From CAUZJO01 sp963580245 (lineage in GTDB: Bacteria; Sumerlaeota; Sumerlaeia; MVZB01): a stretch of DNA of 5,417 bases. This document shows positions 1 to 5,417 of this stretch, piece after piece; within the stretch, counting starts at the first letter, position 1; each line of letters opens with the position of its first letter. The stretch covers positions 1 through 5,417 of the forward strand of contig CAUZJO010000210.1 of assembly GCA_963580245.1 (NCBI GenBank). The letters run 5' to 3'. The translations under genes were made by a program, and so were the position numbers. The notes beneath the pieces are model-generated. The model made no database searches. It saw only the letters and a program-made list of their open reading frames with translations, and had not been told where the DNA came from.

Positions 1-100
1 ATTGCGATTCTTCTAAGAAACTACAATCTTATTTGTTTTTAGAAAACATATTTCATTAAAAAGCCTTGATTTTATCGGCAGGCGGCGTACTCCAAGTTTT

Positions 101-130
101 AGAATCGTCGGAAATAAATCCGATGATTCT
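101..130. repeat. 11-bp inverted repeat (hairpin or operator)
   Basis: AGAATCGTCGG (101-111) pairs with CCGATGATTCT (120-130) across an 8-base AT loop. All 11 pairs form in RNA, one of them G-U. No T-run follows on either strand, so it is not a standard intrinsic terminator. It could be the terminator-like end of an unseen upstream gene, a 5' UTR structure of the HDOD gene, or a regulator binding site. The structure is plain; the role is a guess. Confidence 0.5.
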
Positions 131-232
131 TGTCTGATGTTGCTGCCTGATTGGGCAAGAACGCCTACTTACCCTGCAGCACATTTCCCCAGATGCGTCG
201 GCCGGATCAAATCCCAAGGACGCATATCGGTC

Positions 233-251
233 GGGTTGCAACCCAAGGAGG
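233..251 (+). promoter_or_regulatory. Perfect palindrome abutting the ribosome binding site of the HDOD gene
   Basis: GGGTTGCAACCC (233-244) is a perfect 12-base palindrome directly joined to the Shine-Dalgarno sequence AAGGAGG (245-251). The ATG at 257 follows after 5 bases. The strong ribosome binding site decides the start at 257 over the upstream in-frame alternatives. The palindrome could be an operator half overlapping the translation start, or chance. CCCAAGGA occurs twice, at 213-220 and 242-249. Confidence 0.55.
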
Positions 252-256
252 GGTGC

Positions 257-1066
257 ATGAGATCAATCTTGATTGCGAACAGCGACCAGGCTGAAATTGA
301 GCGCATTCAAGAAAAACTTAGCGAGGGTTACGAATTCGCCGCCCTGACGAGCGCGGACCAACTATCCAAACAGTTGTCTCTGTTGCAAAAGCACGACCTC
401 GTTTTCTTGGACCAGAACCTCACGGAAAACAAGGGGATCGACGTCCTTATGGAGATACTGGCCGAGGTTTACATCCCGGTCTTGATGGTTACCTCCCCGG
501 GTGATCCGCAATGCGCGTCCGAAGCCCTCAGTCTGGGCACGCAAAATTATATCGGCAGAACAAAAACATACATCGATTTGCTGGACTCTTCCATCAAAGA
601 GGCGATAAGACGTCACGGCAAACGGGAGGAAATGAAACAGACCATCATCACCTTGCAGCAACGCATCGTCGAATTGGAAGTGCTTCTCAGCAAAGCGGGC
701 GCCGAAATCGCGGCGGGGTCGGACCAGGATCAGGCGCAGCGTGTTACCAGTCAAGCAATCATGGAGGAGGTCGTTCTTCGGTTAAAAAAGGGAGAGGTCA
801 ACCTTCCCGCTTATCCCGACATCAACATTGGCCTAAGGAAGTTGCTCGCGGGGAAACCGACCATTAGCGACATCACCAATCTGCTCAAGAAGGACATGGC
901 CATTTCGTCCCGACTCCTCGCCGTATCGAACTCTCCATATTATCGGGGAATCGTGGAGCACAAGAGTTTGGAACAGGCCGTCAGCCGTCTGGGAATCAGC
1001 ACCACTCGCAATTGCGTGGAAATTGTCTCTAATCGCGCCCTTTACGCGAACTCCAATAGGAAATGA
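257..1066 (+). CDS. N-terminal product: receiver domain, coiled coil and first half of HDOD
   Basis: As written, translation gives 269 residues. The receiver fold is recognisable: beta-1 SILIANSD (3-10), the likely phospho-acceptor Asp52 in VFLDQNL, Thr79 in PVLMVTS, and the GTQNYIGRT segment (94-102). Two usual receiver features are missing: the acidic pair after beta-1 is Asn8-Ser9, with only Asp10 kept, and the conserved Lys of the GxxxYxxKP region is Arg101. It may therefore be a weakly phosphorylated or pseudo-receiver. A heptad-like stretch at about 125-146 suggests a coiled coil. From LPAYPDI (183-189) the HDOD half begins, with DMAISSRLLAVSNSPYYRG (213-231) and the LEQAVSRLGI helix (238-247), both typical of the family. 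It stops before the HD-like motif, so this product would lack half its output domain. Confidence 0.75.
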   Translation: MRSILIANSDQAEIERIQEKLSEGYEFAALTSADQLSKQLSLLQKHDLVFLDQNLTENKGIDVLMEILAEVYIPVLMVTSPGDPQCASEALSLGTQNYIGRTKTYIDLLDSSIKEAIRRHGKREEMKQTIITLQQRIVELEVLLSKAGAEIAAGSDQDQAQRVTSQAIMEEVVLRLKKGEVNLPAYPDINIGLRKLLAGKPTISDITNLLKKDMAISSRLLAVSNSPYYRGIVEHKSLEQAVSRLGISTTRNCVEIVSNRALYANSNRK

Positions 1067-1588
1067 AAGGTCTACCTGGATCATCTTTGGAAGCATTCTC
1101 TTGCCTGCGCCTATGGGGCGCAAACGCTTTCCAGACTGCTGGGGTCCGGAGGTCCGGAGGAATATCTTACGGTCGGCCTGCTGCACGACATCGGCAAGCT
1201 GGTCCTGTTGCAGATCGTTTCGGAGCTTGAAAACAAGGGGGCGCTTGGGGGCGAGATAGAAAGCGAGGAACTCATGGAGACATTGGAGGCGCATCATGGG
1301 GCGTTTGGCGCTTCGGTCTTGCGAAGATGGAGGTTCTCCCGGGGATACGCCGAGGTCGCCATGTGGCACGATAAGATTGACGACGCGGATCCCGTTTCAA
1401 AGGAACTCGCGGTGGTGCACCTCGTGAATTTGCTTGTGAAGACGATGGGATATGGACAAACTGATGAAGCGCCGGAAATAGAACTCGAAACACAAAAATC
1501 GGCGAAAATCCTAAGGGTGACGGACGCGATGATCGTCAAGACCAGGGAAGAGGTAAAGGAAATAATGGATAACAATCCAATGGCGTGA
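1067..1588 (+). pseudogene. Downstream remainder of the HDOD domain, same frame
   Basis: Directly after the TGA the same frame gives KVYLDHLWKHSLACAYGAQ, a classic HDOD segment (LWxHSlxxA). It is followed by GLLHDIGKLVLLQ, with His310-Asp311 of the HD-like motif coded at 1184-1189. Next comes EAHHGAFGASVLRRW, matching the ExxxxHxxxGaxLlxxW block, then a WHDKID segment. The rest is helical to the TGA at 1586-1588. The 174 codons carry no further damage. A TTG at 1208 could only start a shorter piece that already lacks the HD-like motif, and it has no ribosome binding site. This half is probably made only if the stop is read through or is not real. Confidence 0.75.
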
Positions 1589-1946
1589 TCTGGCGGACGG
1601 GTCCCCGCGACGCGCATGGGAAGATGAGAACCGGGCGAACGGAATCATGGATCAGGCTGTTCACCTCTTCGGGCCCCCCAGCTGAAAGCACGGCTTAATC
1701 CGCCAAGCTTTTGACGAGAAGCGGCATAAATTTCTCGGGGAGCTTCACAAGGGGGAAATTTTTCCCCACCCGCAAAGGCCTCTGCCGCCTTGTCGGCCCA
1801 TTGAATTTCACGCGCCGCGACGATTCGCACAAATAGCAAGCCCACGCATAAGTCCAGTATCCTCAATCGTTTAAGCCAGAATGGTCAGTCTGATATTTAA
1901 GATTTAGGGTTTCTCCCCGCTCCCTTTTACGATTCCCATTCCCATC

Positions 1947-1962
1947 TGGTCCGTCCTTTGCT
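1947..1962 (+). promoter_or_regulatory. Candidate sigma-54 promoter for flagellin
   Basis: TGGTCCGTCCTTTGCT matches the sigma-54 pattern TGGCACG-N4-TTGCW at most informative bases. GG (1948-1949) and GC (1960-1961) have exactly 10 bases between them, and TTGCT is complete. Positions two and three after GG differ from consensus. The predicted start near 1973 would give a leader of about 160 bases. Sigma-54 drives flagellin genes in several flagellated groups. I saw no sigma-28 (TAAA-N15-GCCGATAA) site in this spacer. One site found by eye is weak evidence. Confidence 0.35.
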
Positions 1963-2077
1963 CCCATTGACCTGCGCCGGAAAGCACGAATGCCCGCAAT
2001 GTTTCGGTTTGGGTTATTGGGACAGACAGCTAGAGGATACAGACCGGTTTCCGTCACAGGTAGTGATTTATGATTTC

Positions 2078-2125
2078 AGGAGGAAGAACGGGGAAGCCGC
2101 TGGGCTGAAGATCAGCGAAAGGGAG
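2078..2125 (+). promoter_or_regulatory. Flagellin leader with GGA motifs and the ribosome binding site
   Basis: The flagellin ATG (2136) is preceded by GGGAG at 2121-2125, about 10 bases away, as the likely ribosome binding site. A stronger Shine-Dalgarno-like AGGAGG lies at 2078-2083 but is not followed by any start codon at a usable distance. The leader thus has several GGA motifs (2079-2081, 2082-2084, near 2092 and near 2122). That arrangement is compatible with CsrA-type control of flagellin translation, known in Bacillus and other bacteria. This is inference only. Confidence 0.3.
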
Positions 2126-2135
2126 TAAAATACCT

Positions 2136-2837
2136 ATGGTGCTATCCGTCAATACAAACATCTTGAGCATCACCGCGCAGCGCAACTTGCAACGCTCGAC
2201 GGCGGGGCTCAACAAGTCGCTTGAAAGATTGTCTTTGGGCGTGCGAATCAATCGCGCCGGCGACGACGCGGCGGGCCTCGCCATTTCCGAAGGCCTGCGT
2301 TCACAAGTGCGGGGCCTGAACCAGGCGGCGCGTAACGCGAACGACGGTCTCAGTATGATCGGCACCGCCGAAAGCGCGATGAACGCCTACACCGACATCC
2401 TCCAACGCATCCGCGAACTGGGCATCCAATCGGCCAACGACACCAACTCGCCGGCCAACCGCAACGCGCTTAACCGGGAGACCTCGGAGTTGCTCGAAGA
2501 ACTCCAGCGCATCGCCACCACCGTCGACTTCAACGGGACCAATCTGCTCGACGGAACGTTCACTCAGAAGCAGCTTCAGGTCGGCGCCCAGGCCAACCAG
2601 ACCATCGAGTTTGACATGGGGAACCTGCACATTGGCCAGGTGGCGCGCGCGACCGGCGGGGTCATCATGCCCTGGGTGTCCTTGGCGACGGGAGAACTCC
2701 TGCTGAACGGGTTCGATATCGCCCCCTCGTTGCCCGACGGCGTTTCCACCGTCTCATCGTCGGGCTCGGCCATCTCGATTGCCAATGCCATCAACCTGAC
2801 CTCCAACTTGCATCAAGTGAGGGCCCAGGTCGGGTAA
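2136..2837 (+). CDS. fliC: Flagellin N-terminal product (D0, D1 and start of the variable domain)
   Basis: As written, this codes 233 residues. The start is typical of flagellins (VNTNILSITAQRNL), followed by SLERLSLGVRINRAGDDAAG (28-47), the conserved N-terminal D0-D1 block with the INRAGDDAAGLAIS signature. The segment LQRIRELGIQSAND (89-102) corresponds to the D1 surface recognised by TLR5 in many flagellins, with QRIREL kept. DFNGTNLLDG (131-140) and LQVGAQANQTI (147-157) are also standard. Residues 187-233 (LLLNGFDI to HQVRAQVG) resemble a flagellin IN motif: NGxxI, then IANAIN, then VRA. Ending here, the product lacks the C-terminal coiled-coil half needed for polymerisation and export-chaperone binding, so it should not form filament alone. 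Confidence 0.85.
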   Translation: MVLSVNTNILSITAQRNLQRSTAGLNKSLERLSLGVRINRAGDDAAGLAISEGLRSQVRGLNQAARNANDGLSMIGTAESAMNAYTDILQRIRELGIQSANDTNSPANRNALNRETSELLEELQRIATTVDFNGTNLLDGTFTQKQLQVGAQANQTIEFDMGNLHIGQVARATGGVIMPWVSLATGELLLNGFDIAPSLPDGVSTVSSSGSAISIANAINLTSNLHQVRAQVG

Positions 2838-3581
2838 ACGGTATTCACGGCCGGGCAGGCCGTGGCCGGAGACGGCGGGACGCCGCTTGACCCGGGGGCC
2901 GCCACCCCCGAACAACTGACCATCAATGGCGTGACCATCTTCGATTCGATCATCAGCATATCGGCCAACGACGCCTCGGGGTCATTGCGCGAGGCGATCA
3001 ACGCAAAGACTTCGCAAACCAGCATTGTCGCCTCACTGAGCGCCAGTTTCGAGTTGGTTCTAACGGGTGCCGATGGCCGCAATATCGATATCTCAACAAC
3101 GGGCAACATCGGCGACGAGTTGGGCTTGGAGGCCGCCAACGGCAACCACAACTCGACCTCGGGCGGCCAGATTACCGTGACTTCGCTCGAAAACATCGTG
3201 GTGACCGGTACCGCGCCGGCCAAGGCCGGGTTGACCGTCACGACCATTCTCGAAGACGGCGCCACTGCGGTCAACAACCTCAATGTTGTGACGGTGGCGA
3301 GGGCGAACCTGGCCATTGACATCGTCGATAAAGCATTGGAGGAGATCAACGCGATCCGCGCGGGTTTGGGCGCCGTCACCAACCGTCTGGAATTGACGAT
3401 CCAGAATCTGGAGGCGATCTCCGAAAACCTCACGGCCTCCAGGTCGCGTATCCGGGACGCCGACTTCGCCGTCGAAACCGCCAACCTGACCCGGAATCAG
3501 ATCTTGCAGCAGGCCGGGATCGCGATCCTGGCCCAGGCCAATCAAACCAACCAATCGGCCCTCCAACTCTTACAAGGCTAA
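2838..3581 (+). pseudogene. fliC: Flagellin C-terminal remainder, same frame
   Basis: The frame continues directly after the TAA for 247 codons without further damage. It holds a second flagellin-IN-like motif, EQLTINGVTIFDSI to SLREAINAK, with a following VAS and FELVLTGADG. The C-terminal D1 helix comes next (DIVDKALEEINAIRAGLGAVTNRLE region), then SENLTASRSRIRDADFA, and the D0 helix ending in QAGIAILAQANQTNQSALQLLQG-type sequence. All of these are hallmark C-terminal flagellin blocks. A GTG at 2862 is a possible but unlikely start: it has no ribosome binding site, and the product would lack the N-terminal secretion signal. Confidence 0.85.
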
Positions 3582-3626
3582 GTCTTCCCACCAACAAAGC
3601 GGCCTTTCTCGGGTGTGAGCAAGGCG

Positions 3627-3660
3627 GATCAGCCGGGTCGGGGGACCCGGCTGATCTTTT
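3627..3660 (+). terminator. Rho-independent terminator of flagellin
   Basis: GATCAGCCGGGTC (3627-3639) and GACCCGGCTGATC (3644-3656) form a perfect 13-base stem, G+C-rich at its centre, with a GGGG loop and TTTT right after (3657-3660). It lies 45 bases past the flagellin stop and separates flagellin from hisF transcription. Confidence 0.93.
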
Positions 3661-3750
3661 CAACCCGATCCATCGCCGCTTTTAAATTTACGCTCAACTT
3701 TGGTGATCTGCACGTCAACTACTCCCAGGACACATTGTCGTCTTTAGCCC

Positions 3751-3892
<142 letters not shown>

Positions 3893-3971
3893 TCTCCGAA
3901 GCGTTTCCGAATCACACCTGGCACACTCACCGCCGCCCTTTTACGTTTGCGCCTCGGGCGTTTTCCGGCAT

Positions 3972-3997
3972 AACCTGGATTCAGGTTCACGAGAGGG
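3972..3997 (+). promoter_or_regulatory. hisF leader: small hairpin and ribosome binding site
   Basis: AACCTG (3972-3977) and CAGGTT (3982-3987) form a perfect six-base inverted repeat with a GATT loop. It ends just before the ribosome binding site GAGAGGG (3991-3997), which is 9 bases from the hisF ATG. It might tune translation initiation or bind a regulator. There is no his-type attenuator: I see no run of histidine codons. Confidence 0.4.
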
Positions 3998-4006
3998 CCG
4001 CGCCGG

Positions 4007-4783
4007 ATGCTTGCCAAACGTATTATCCCCTGCCTTGACGTCAAAAACGGCCGCGTCGTCAAAGGGGTTAACTTTGTCAACCTGATTGACGCGGGCGATC
4101 CGGTCGAGTGCGCCGCCGCGTACGACCGGGCGGGGGCCGACGAGATCGTCTTCCTCGACATCACGGCCTCCCACGAGCGGCGCGAGATCATGGTCGACGT
4201 GGTGCGCCGCACCGCCGAACGCTGCTTCATGCCGGTGACGGTCGGCGGCGGCCTGCGCACGCTCGAGAACATCAAGGTCATGTTGCGTTCGGGAGCGGAC
4301 AAGGTTTCGATCAACACCCCCGCCGTGGAGCGTCCCGAATTCGTCCGCGAGGCCGCCGGCCGGTTCGGCAGCCAATGCATCGTCGTCGCGATCGACGCCC
4401 GCCGCCGCGAGGGGGCGAGCGCAGGCTGGGAAGTCTTCACGCACGGCGGTCGCACGCCGACGGGGTATGATGCCATTGAGTGGGCGAAGCAGGCCGAGGC
4501 GTTGGGGGCCGGCGAGATCCTGCTGACCAGCATGGACCGTGACGGCACGCAGCAAGGTTACGATTTGGAATTGACCGTCGCCATCTCCGACGCCGTCGGG
4601 ATCCCGGTCATCGCCTCGGGCGGCGTCGGGACGCTCGAACACATCCTCGAAGCCTTCACCGTGGGCCGAGCCAATGCCGCGTTGGCGGCGTCGATCTTTC
4701 ACTTTGGCGCCTATACCGTGGGCGAGACGAAACGCTACCTGGCCGAACACGCCGTGACGGTCCGGCCGGCGTCGGCCGACTGA
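4007..4783 (+). CDS. hisF: Imidazole glycerol phosphate synthase, cyclase subunit HisF
   Basis: HisF is the (beta/alpha)8-barrel subunit of cytoplasmic IGP synthase. With HisH supplying ammonia from glutamine, it converts PRFAR to imidazole glycerol phosphate and AICAR in histidine biosynthesis, linking this pathway to purines. The 258-residue length is normal. Both catalytic aspartates are at their usual numbers: Asp11 in IIPCLDV and Asp130 in VVAIDAR. Phosphate-binding loops are present as VGGGLRT (79-85) and ASGGVGT (203-209), with the conserved TSMDRDGTQQGYD (174-186). The ATG at 4007 gives the standard MLAKRIIPCLDV start and has a ribosome binding site. The gene is intact, unlike its neighbours. 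It stands alone between the flagellin terminator and an insertion sequence, with no hisH, hisA or hisI beside it. No terminator is visible after it. Confidence 0.98.
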   Translation: MLAKRIIPCLDVKNGRVVKGVNFVNLIDAGDPVECAAAYDRAGADEIVFLDITASHERREIMVDVVRRTAERCFMPVTVGGGLRTLENIKVMLRSGADKVSINTPAVERPEFVREAAGRFGSQCIVVAIDARRREGASAGWEVFTHGGRTPTGYDAIEWAKQAEALGAGEILLTSMDRDGTQQGYDLELTVAISDAVGIPVIASGGVGTLEHILEAFTVGRANAALAASIFHFGAYTVGETKRYLAEHAVTVRPASAD

Positions 4784-4956
4784 CCTCCCCTTTCCCGCTC
4801 CATCGCGCAATTGAACGACGTGTCGGGCCTTATGCTTCGTTTGTTCAAGCGCGGACGATCAACGAATAAGGCGGAGGATTATGTTTTGGGGCGGGAGTGG
4901 GAGGAATGGTTCAGATTAAGATAAAGGATAATCCGACCGGAAAATAGTGAGAGCAG
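4784..4956. other. Non-coding spacer between hisF and the insertion sequence
   Basis: I see no gene or terminator. A 12-codon frame at 4881-4919 has a GGAGG (4873-4877) ahead of its ATG and would read MFWGGSGRNGSD; it is too short to support. Confidence 0.5.
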
Positions 4957-5055
4957 TGTGCCTCCCCCCAAGCTTAGACCACGAACCGGCGAATTTAAGG
5001 TGGAATCTGTGGTTACCTGTTGCGTGTTTTGAGCGGTCAACAAGCCGCCCCTGCT

Positions 5056-5103
5056 GATGCCGTTGCGTGGCGCGGCCCGTCTCCGAAGCGAAGCGACGGC
5101 ATC
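5056..5103. repeat. Stem-loop just after the transposase stop
   Basis: GATGCCGTTGC (5056-5066) and GCGACGGCATC (5093-5103) are inverted repeats with one mismatch, a wobble pair in RNA, and a 26-base loop. The structure starts 8 bases past the transposase stop on the minus strand. No T-run follows, so it is not a textbook intrinsic terminator. It could shield the element from outside transcription or stabilise the transcript end. Confidence 0.55.
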
Positions 5104-5111
5104 TCGCTCGA

Positions 5112-5417
5112 TCATGTCCGACCCCCTCCACCGACAAATATCTCTGCCGGGGTCTTTTTGTCCAGAGCCGAATGTCTCCTTTCTCCGTTATAGTAGGCAA
5201 AGTAGTCTCCAAGTCCTTGGTGTAGCACCAGCCCATCGGCATAGGCCTTCGGGTAAATCTCCTCGTATTTCAGCGTCCACCACAGCCGCTCGATGAGCAC
5301 GTTGTCCAAGGCTCTTCCCCGACCGTCCATGCTGATGGCGATTCTCTTGTCCAAGTAGGACTTTCGTAAACACTTCGCCGGTAAACTGCGCCCCTAGTCG
5401 GTGTTAACCGGGATTTC
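5112..5417 (-). pseudogene. IS3-family orfB transposase, C-terminal part, degraded
   Basis: This is the rve/DDE integrase-like catalytic region of an IS3 OrfB transposase, cut off by the window edge on its N-terminal side. From the edge the frame reads EIPVNTD, then TAG (5394-5396) where the family has Gln (NTDQG), then GAQFTGEVFTKVL. It then reads LDKRIAISMDGRGRALDN, the conserved IERLWWTLKYEE block, YYNGERRHSALDKKTPAEIF, and a TGA at 5112-5114. The Asp of NTD (5397-5399) and the Glu of IERLW (5289-5291) are 35 residues apart, the D-35-E spacing of this family. One base is missing near 5389-5393 and one is extra near 5355-5361, so QFTGEVFTKVL lies in another frame although total length is conserved. 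The element is probably dead unless these are sequencing errors. Family identity is firm. Confidence 0.88.

Larger units (their letters stand above)
1..256. other. Leader region upstream of the HDOD gene, no gene seen
   Basis: I see no supported gene here. The first 75 bases are clearly AT-richer than the rest of the window and contain a small inverted repeat, TGTTTT-TAG-AAAACA (34-48). A stronger hairpin lies at 101-130 and a perfect 12-base palindrome at 233-244; both have their own entries. The HDOD reading frame is open back to 137, but the sequence before 257 has no family-like residues, and the good ribosome binding site sits just before 257. I found no convincing sigma-70 -35/-10 pair: TAGAAT at 100-105 resembles a -10 box but has no -35 partner at the right distance. 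Confidence 0.6.
257..1588 (+). pseudogene. Receiver-HDOD signalling protein gene interrupted by one in-frame TGA
   Basis: Read through one internal stop, this is a 443-codon gene: a response-regulator receiver domain (about 1-120), a short coiled-coil linker (about 123-155) and an HDOD domain (about 170-385), then a charged tail. HDOD proteins are cytoplasmic signalling proteins related to HD hydrolases, often without proven catalysis. Several are known to act in motility, chemotaxis or second-messenger networks, which fits the flagellin gene downstream. The internal TGA (1064-1066, codon 270) lies inside the HDOD domain, between the NSPYY helix region and the LWKHSL motif. The sequence on both sides is in the same frame and reads as one domain, so this is a point nonsense change and not a frameshift. 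No good restart site follows. It is a pseudogene, a sequencing error or a readthrough gene. The family call is firm; the state of the gene is not. Confidence 0.85.
1589..2135. other. 547-base spacer between the HDOD and flagellin genes
   Basis: I see no gene I would defend. Open minus-strand frames cover 1645-1866 and 1863-2057, but they begin at TTG or GTG without ribosome binding sites and show no family motif. There is no obvious terminator for the HDOD gene. A palindromic G/A-T/C run (GGGGAAA at 1752-1758 facing TTTCCCC at 1761-1767) could form a small hairpin. A sigma-54-like promoter candidate is at 1947-1962, and the last 160 bases are probably the flagellin leader. Confidence 0.55.
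2136..3581 (+). pseudogene. fliC: Flagellin gene interrupted by one in-frame TAA
   Basis: Read through one internal stop, this gene has 481 codons and the complete layout of a bacterial flagellin, the exported protein that polymerises into the flagellar filament. It has N-terminal D0/D1 (about 1-170), a variable surface region (about 171-400), and C-terminal D1/D0 (about 400-481) ending in SALQLLQG. The TAA (2835-2837, codon 234) falls in the variable, surface-exposed part, so neither structural end is damaged. Upstream and downstream pieces share one frame, and the protein-like sequence resumes at once with TVFTAGQAV. A CAA, GAA or AAA codon one base away would restore it. A perfect intrinsic terminator follows 45 bases after the stop, so the gene is probably a single transcription unit. 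It could be a decayed paralogue, a sequencing error or a readthrough gene. The flagellin identity is certain. Confidence 0.92.
4957..5417 (-). mobile_element. 3' end of an IS3-family insertion sequence (runs off the window)
   Basis: An orfB-type transposase reads leftward from the window edge and stops at 5112. The 150 bases after it look like the non-coding tail of such an element, with a hairpin and then an end that may begin TGTGCCTCCCCCC on the plus strand near 4957. IS3-family termini usually begin with TG. The opposite end and the target duplication lie outside the window, so the boundary is a guess to within perhaps 10-20 bases. Confidence 0.5.

Noticed and set aside
1064..1066. Selenocysteine codon in the HDOD gene
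   Set aside because: There is no known selenoprotein in this family, the site is not a redox or catalytic position, and no convincing stem-loop follows the TGA at the distance needed for a bacterial SECIS element.
1645..2057. Minus-strand frames between the HDOD and flagellin genes, including one that reads KNFPLVKLPEKFMPLLVKSLAD before a TAA at 1695-1697
   Set aside because: Some short pieces look protein-like. The frame is broken by a TGA at 1863-1865, has no ribosome binding site or recognisable family motif, and its upstream part is Arg/Gly/Asn-rich as in random translation.
2813..3484. Long minus-strand frames opposite flagellin
   Set aside because: They are shadow frames of the flagellin gene, whose plus-strand blocks are unmistakable.
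3919..3934. TGGCAC-N7-CGCC as a sigma-54 promoter for hisF
   Set aside because: The -24 part is perfect, but the -12 part is CCGC instead of TTGC, and hisF is not a typical sigma-54 target.
4881..4919. 12-codon open frame with a GGAGG ahead of its ATG
   Set aside because: It is too short. The spacer is G-rich, so a Shine-Dalgarno-like sequence is expected by chance.

Overview
The window looks like chromosomal DNA of a flagellated, Gram-negative-type bacterium with a fairly high G+C content. Nothing in it fixes the phylum. The window holds a receiver/HDOD signalling gene, a flagellin gene, hisF, and the 3' end of an IS3-family insertion sequence. The hexanucleotide repeat upstream of hisF is of a kind I loosely associate with environmental PVC-type and candidate-phylum genomes, but that is an impression and not evidence.

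Layout, left to right. Positions 1-256 are an AT-rich leader with a hairpin and a palindrome next to the ribosome binding site. Positions 257-1588 (+) are a receiver/coiled-coil/HDOD protein whose frame is cut by one in-frame TGA at 1064-1066. Positions 1589-2135 have no convincing gene but carry a sigma-54-like promoter candidate and the flagellin leader. Positions 2136-3581 (+) are flagellin, cut by one in-frame TAA at 2835-2837 and followed by a very good intrinsic terminator (3627-3660). Positions 3661-4006 carry a GAGCAC-type hexamer array with an inverted partner copy. Positions 4007-4783 (+) are an intact hisF. Positions 4784-4956 are a non-coding spacer. From about 4957 to the window end (-) lies the 3' end of an IS3-family element, with an eroded orfB transposase.

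HDOD proteins next to flagellar genes often belong to motility or chemotaxis control, so the first two genes may be linked in function. They are not obviously one operon, being about 550 bases apart. hisF (imidazole glycerol phosphate synthase, cyclase subunit) stands alone here as a housekeeping gene with no other his gene in view.

The most notable feature is the pattern of damage. The HDOD gene, the flagellin gene and the transposase each carry exactly one in-frame stop (TGA, TAA and TAG respectively). Downstream of each stop the frame and family-typical sequence continue. In the transposase, two further one-base indels cancel each other. hisF is clean and itself ends in TGA, while the HDOD and flagellin frames end in TGA and TAA, so a simple reassigned code does not explain it. 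Sequencing or assembly error, recent gene decay, and regulated stop readthrough all remain open. I saw no complete new system.
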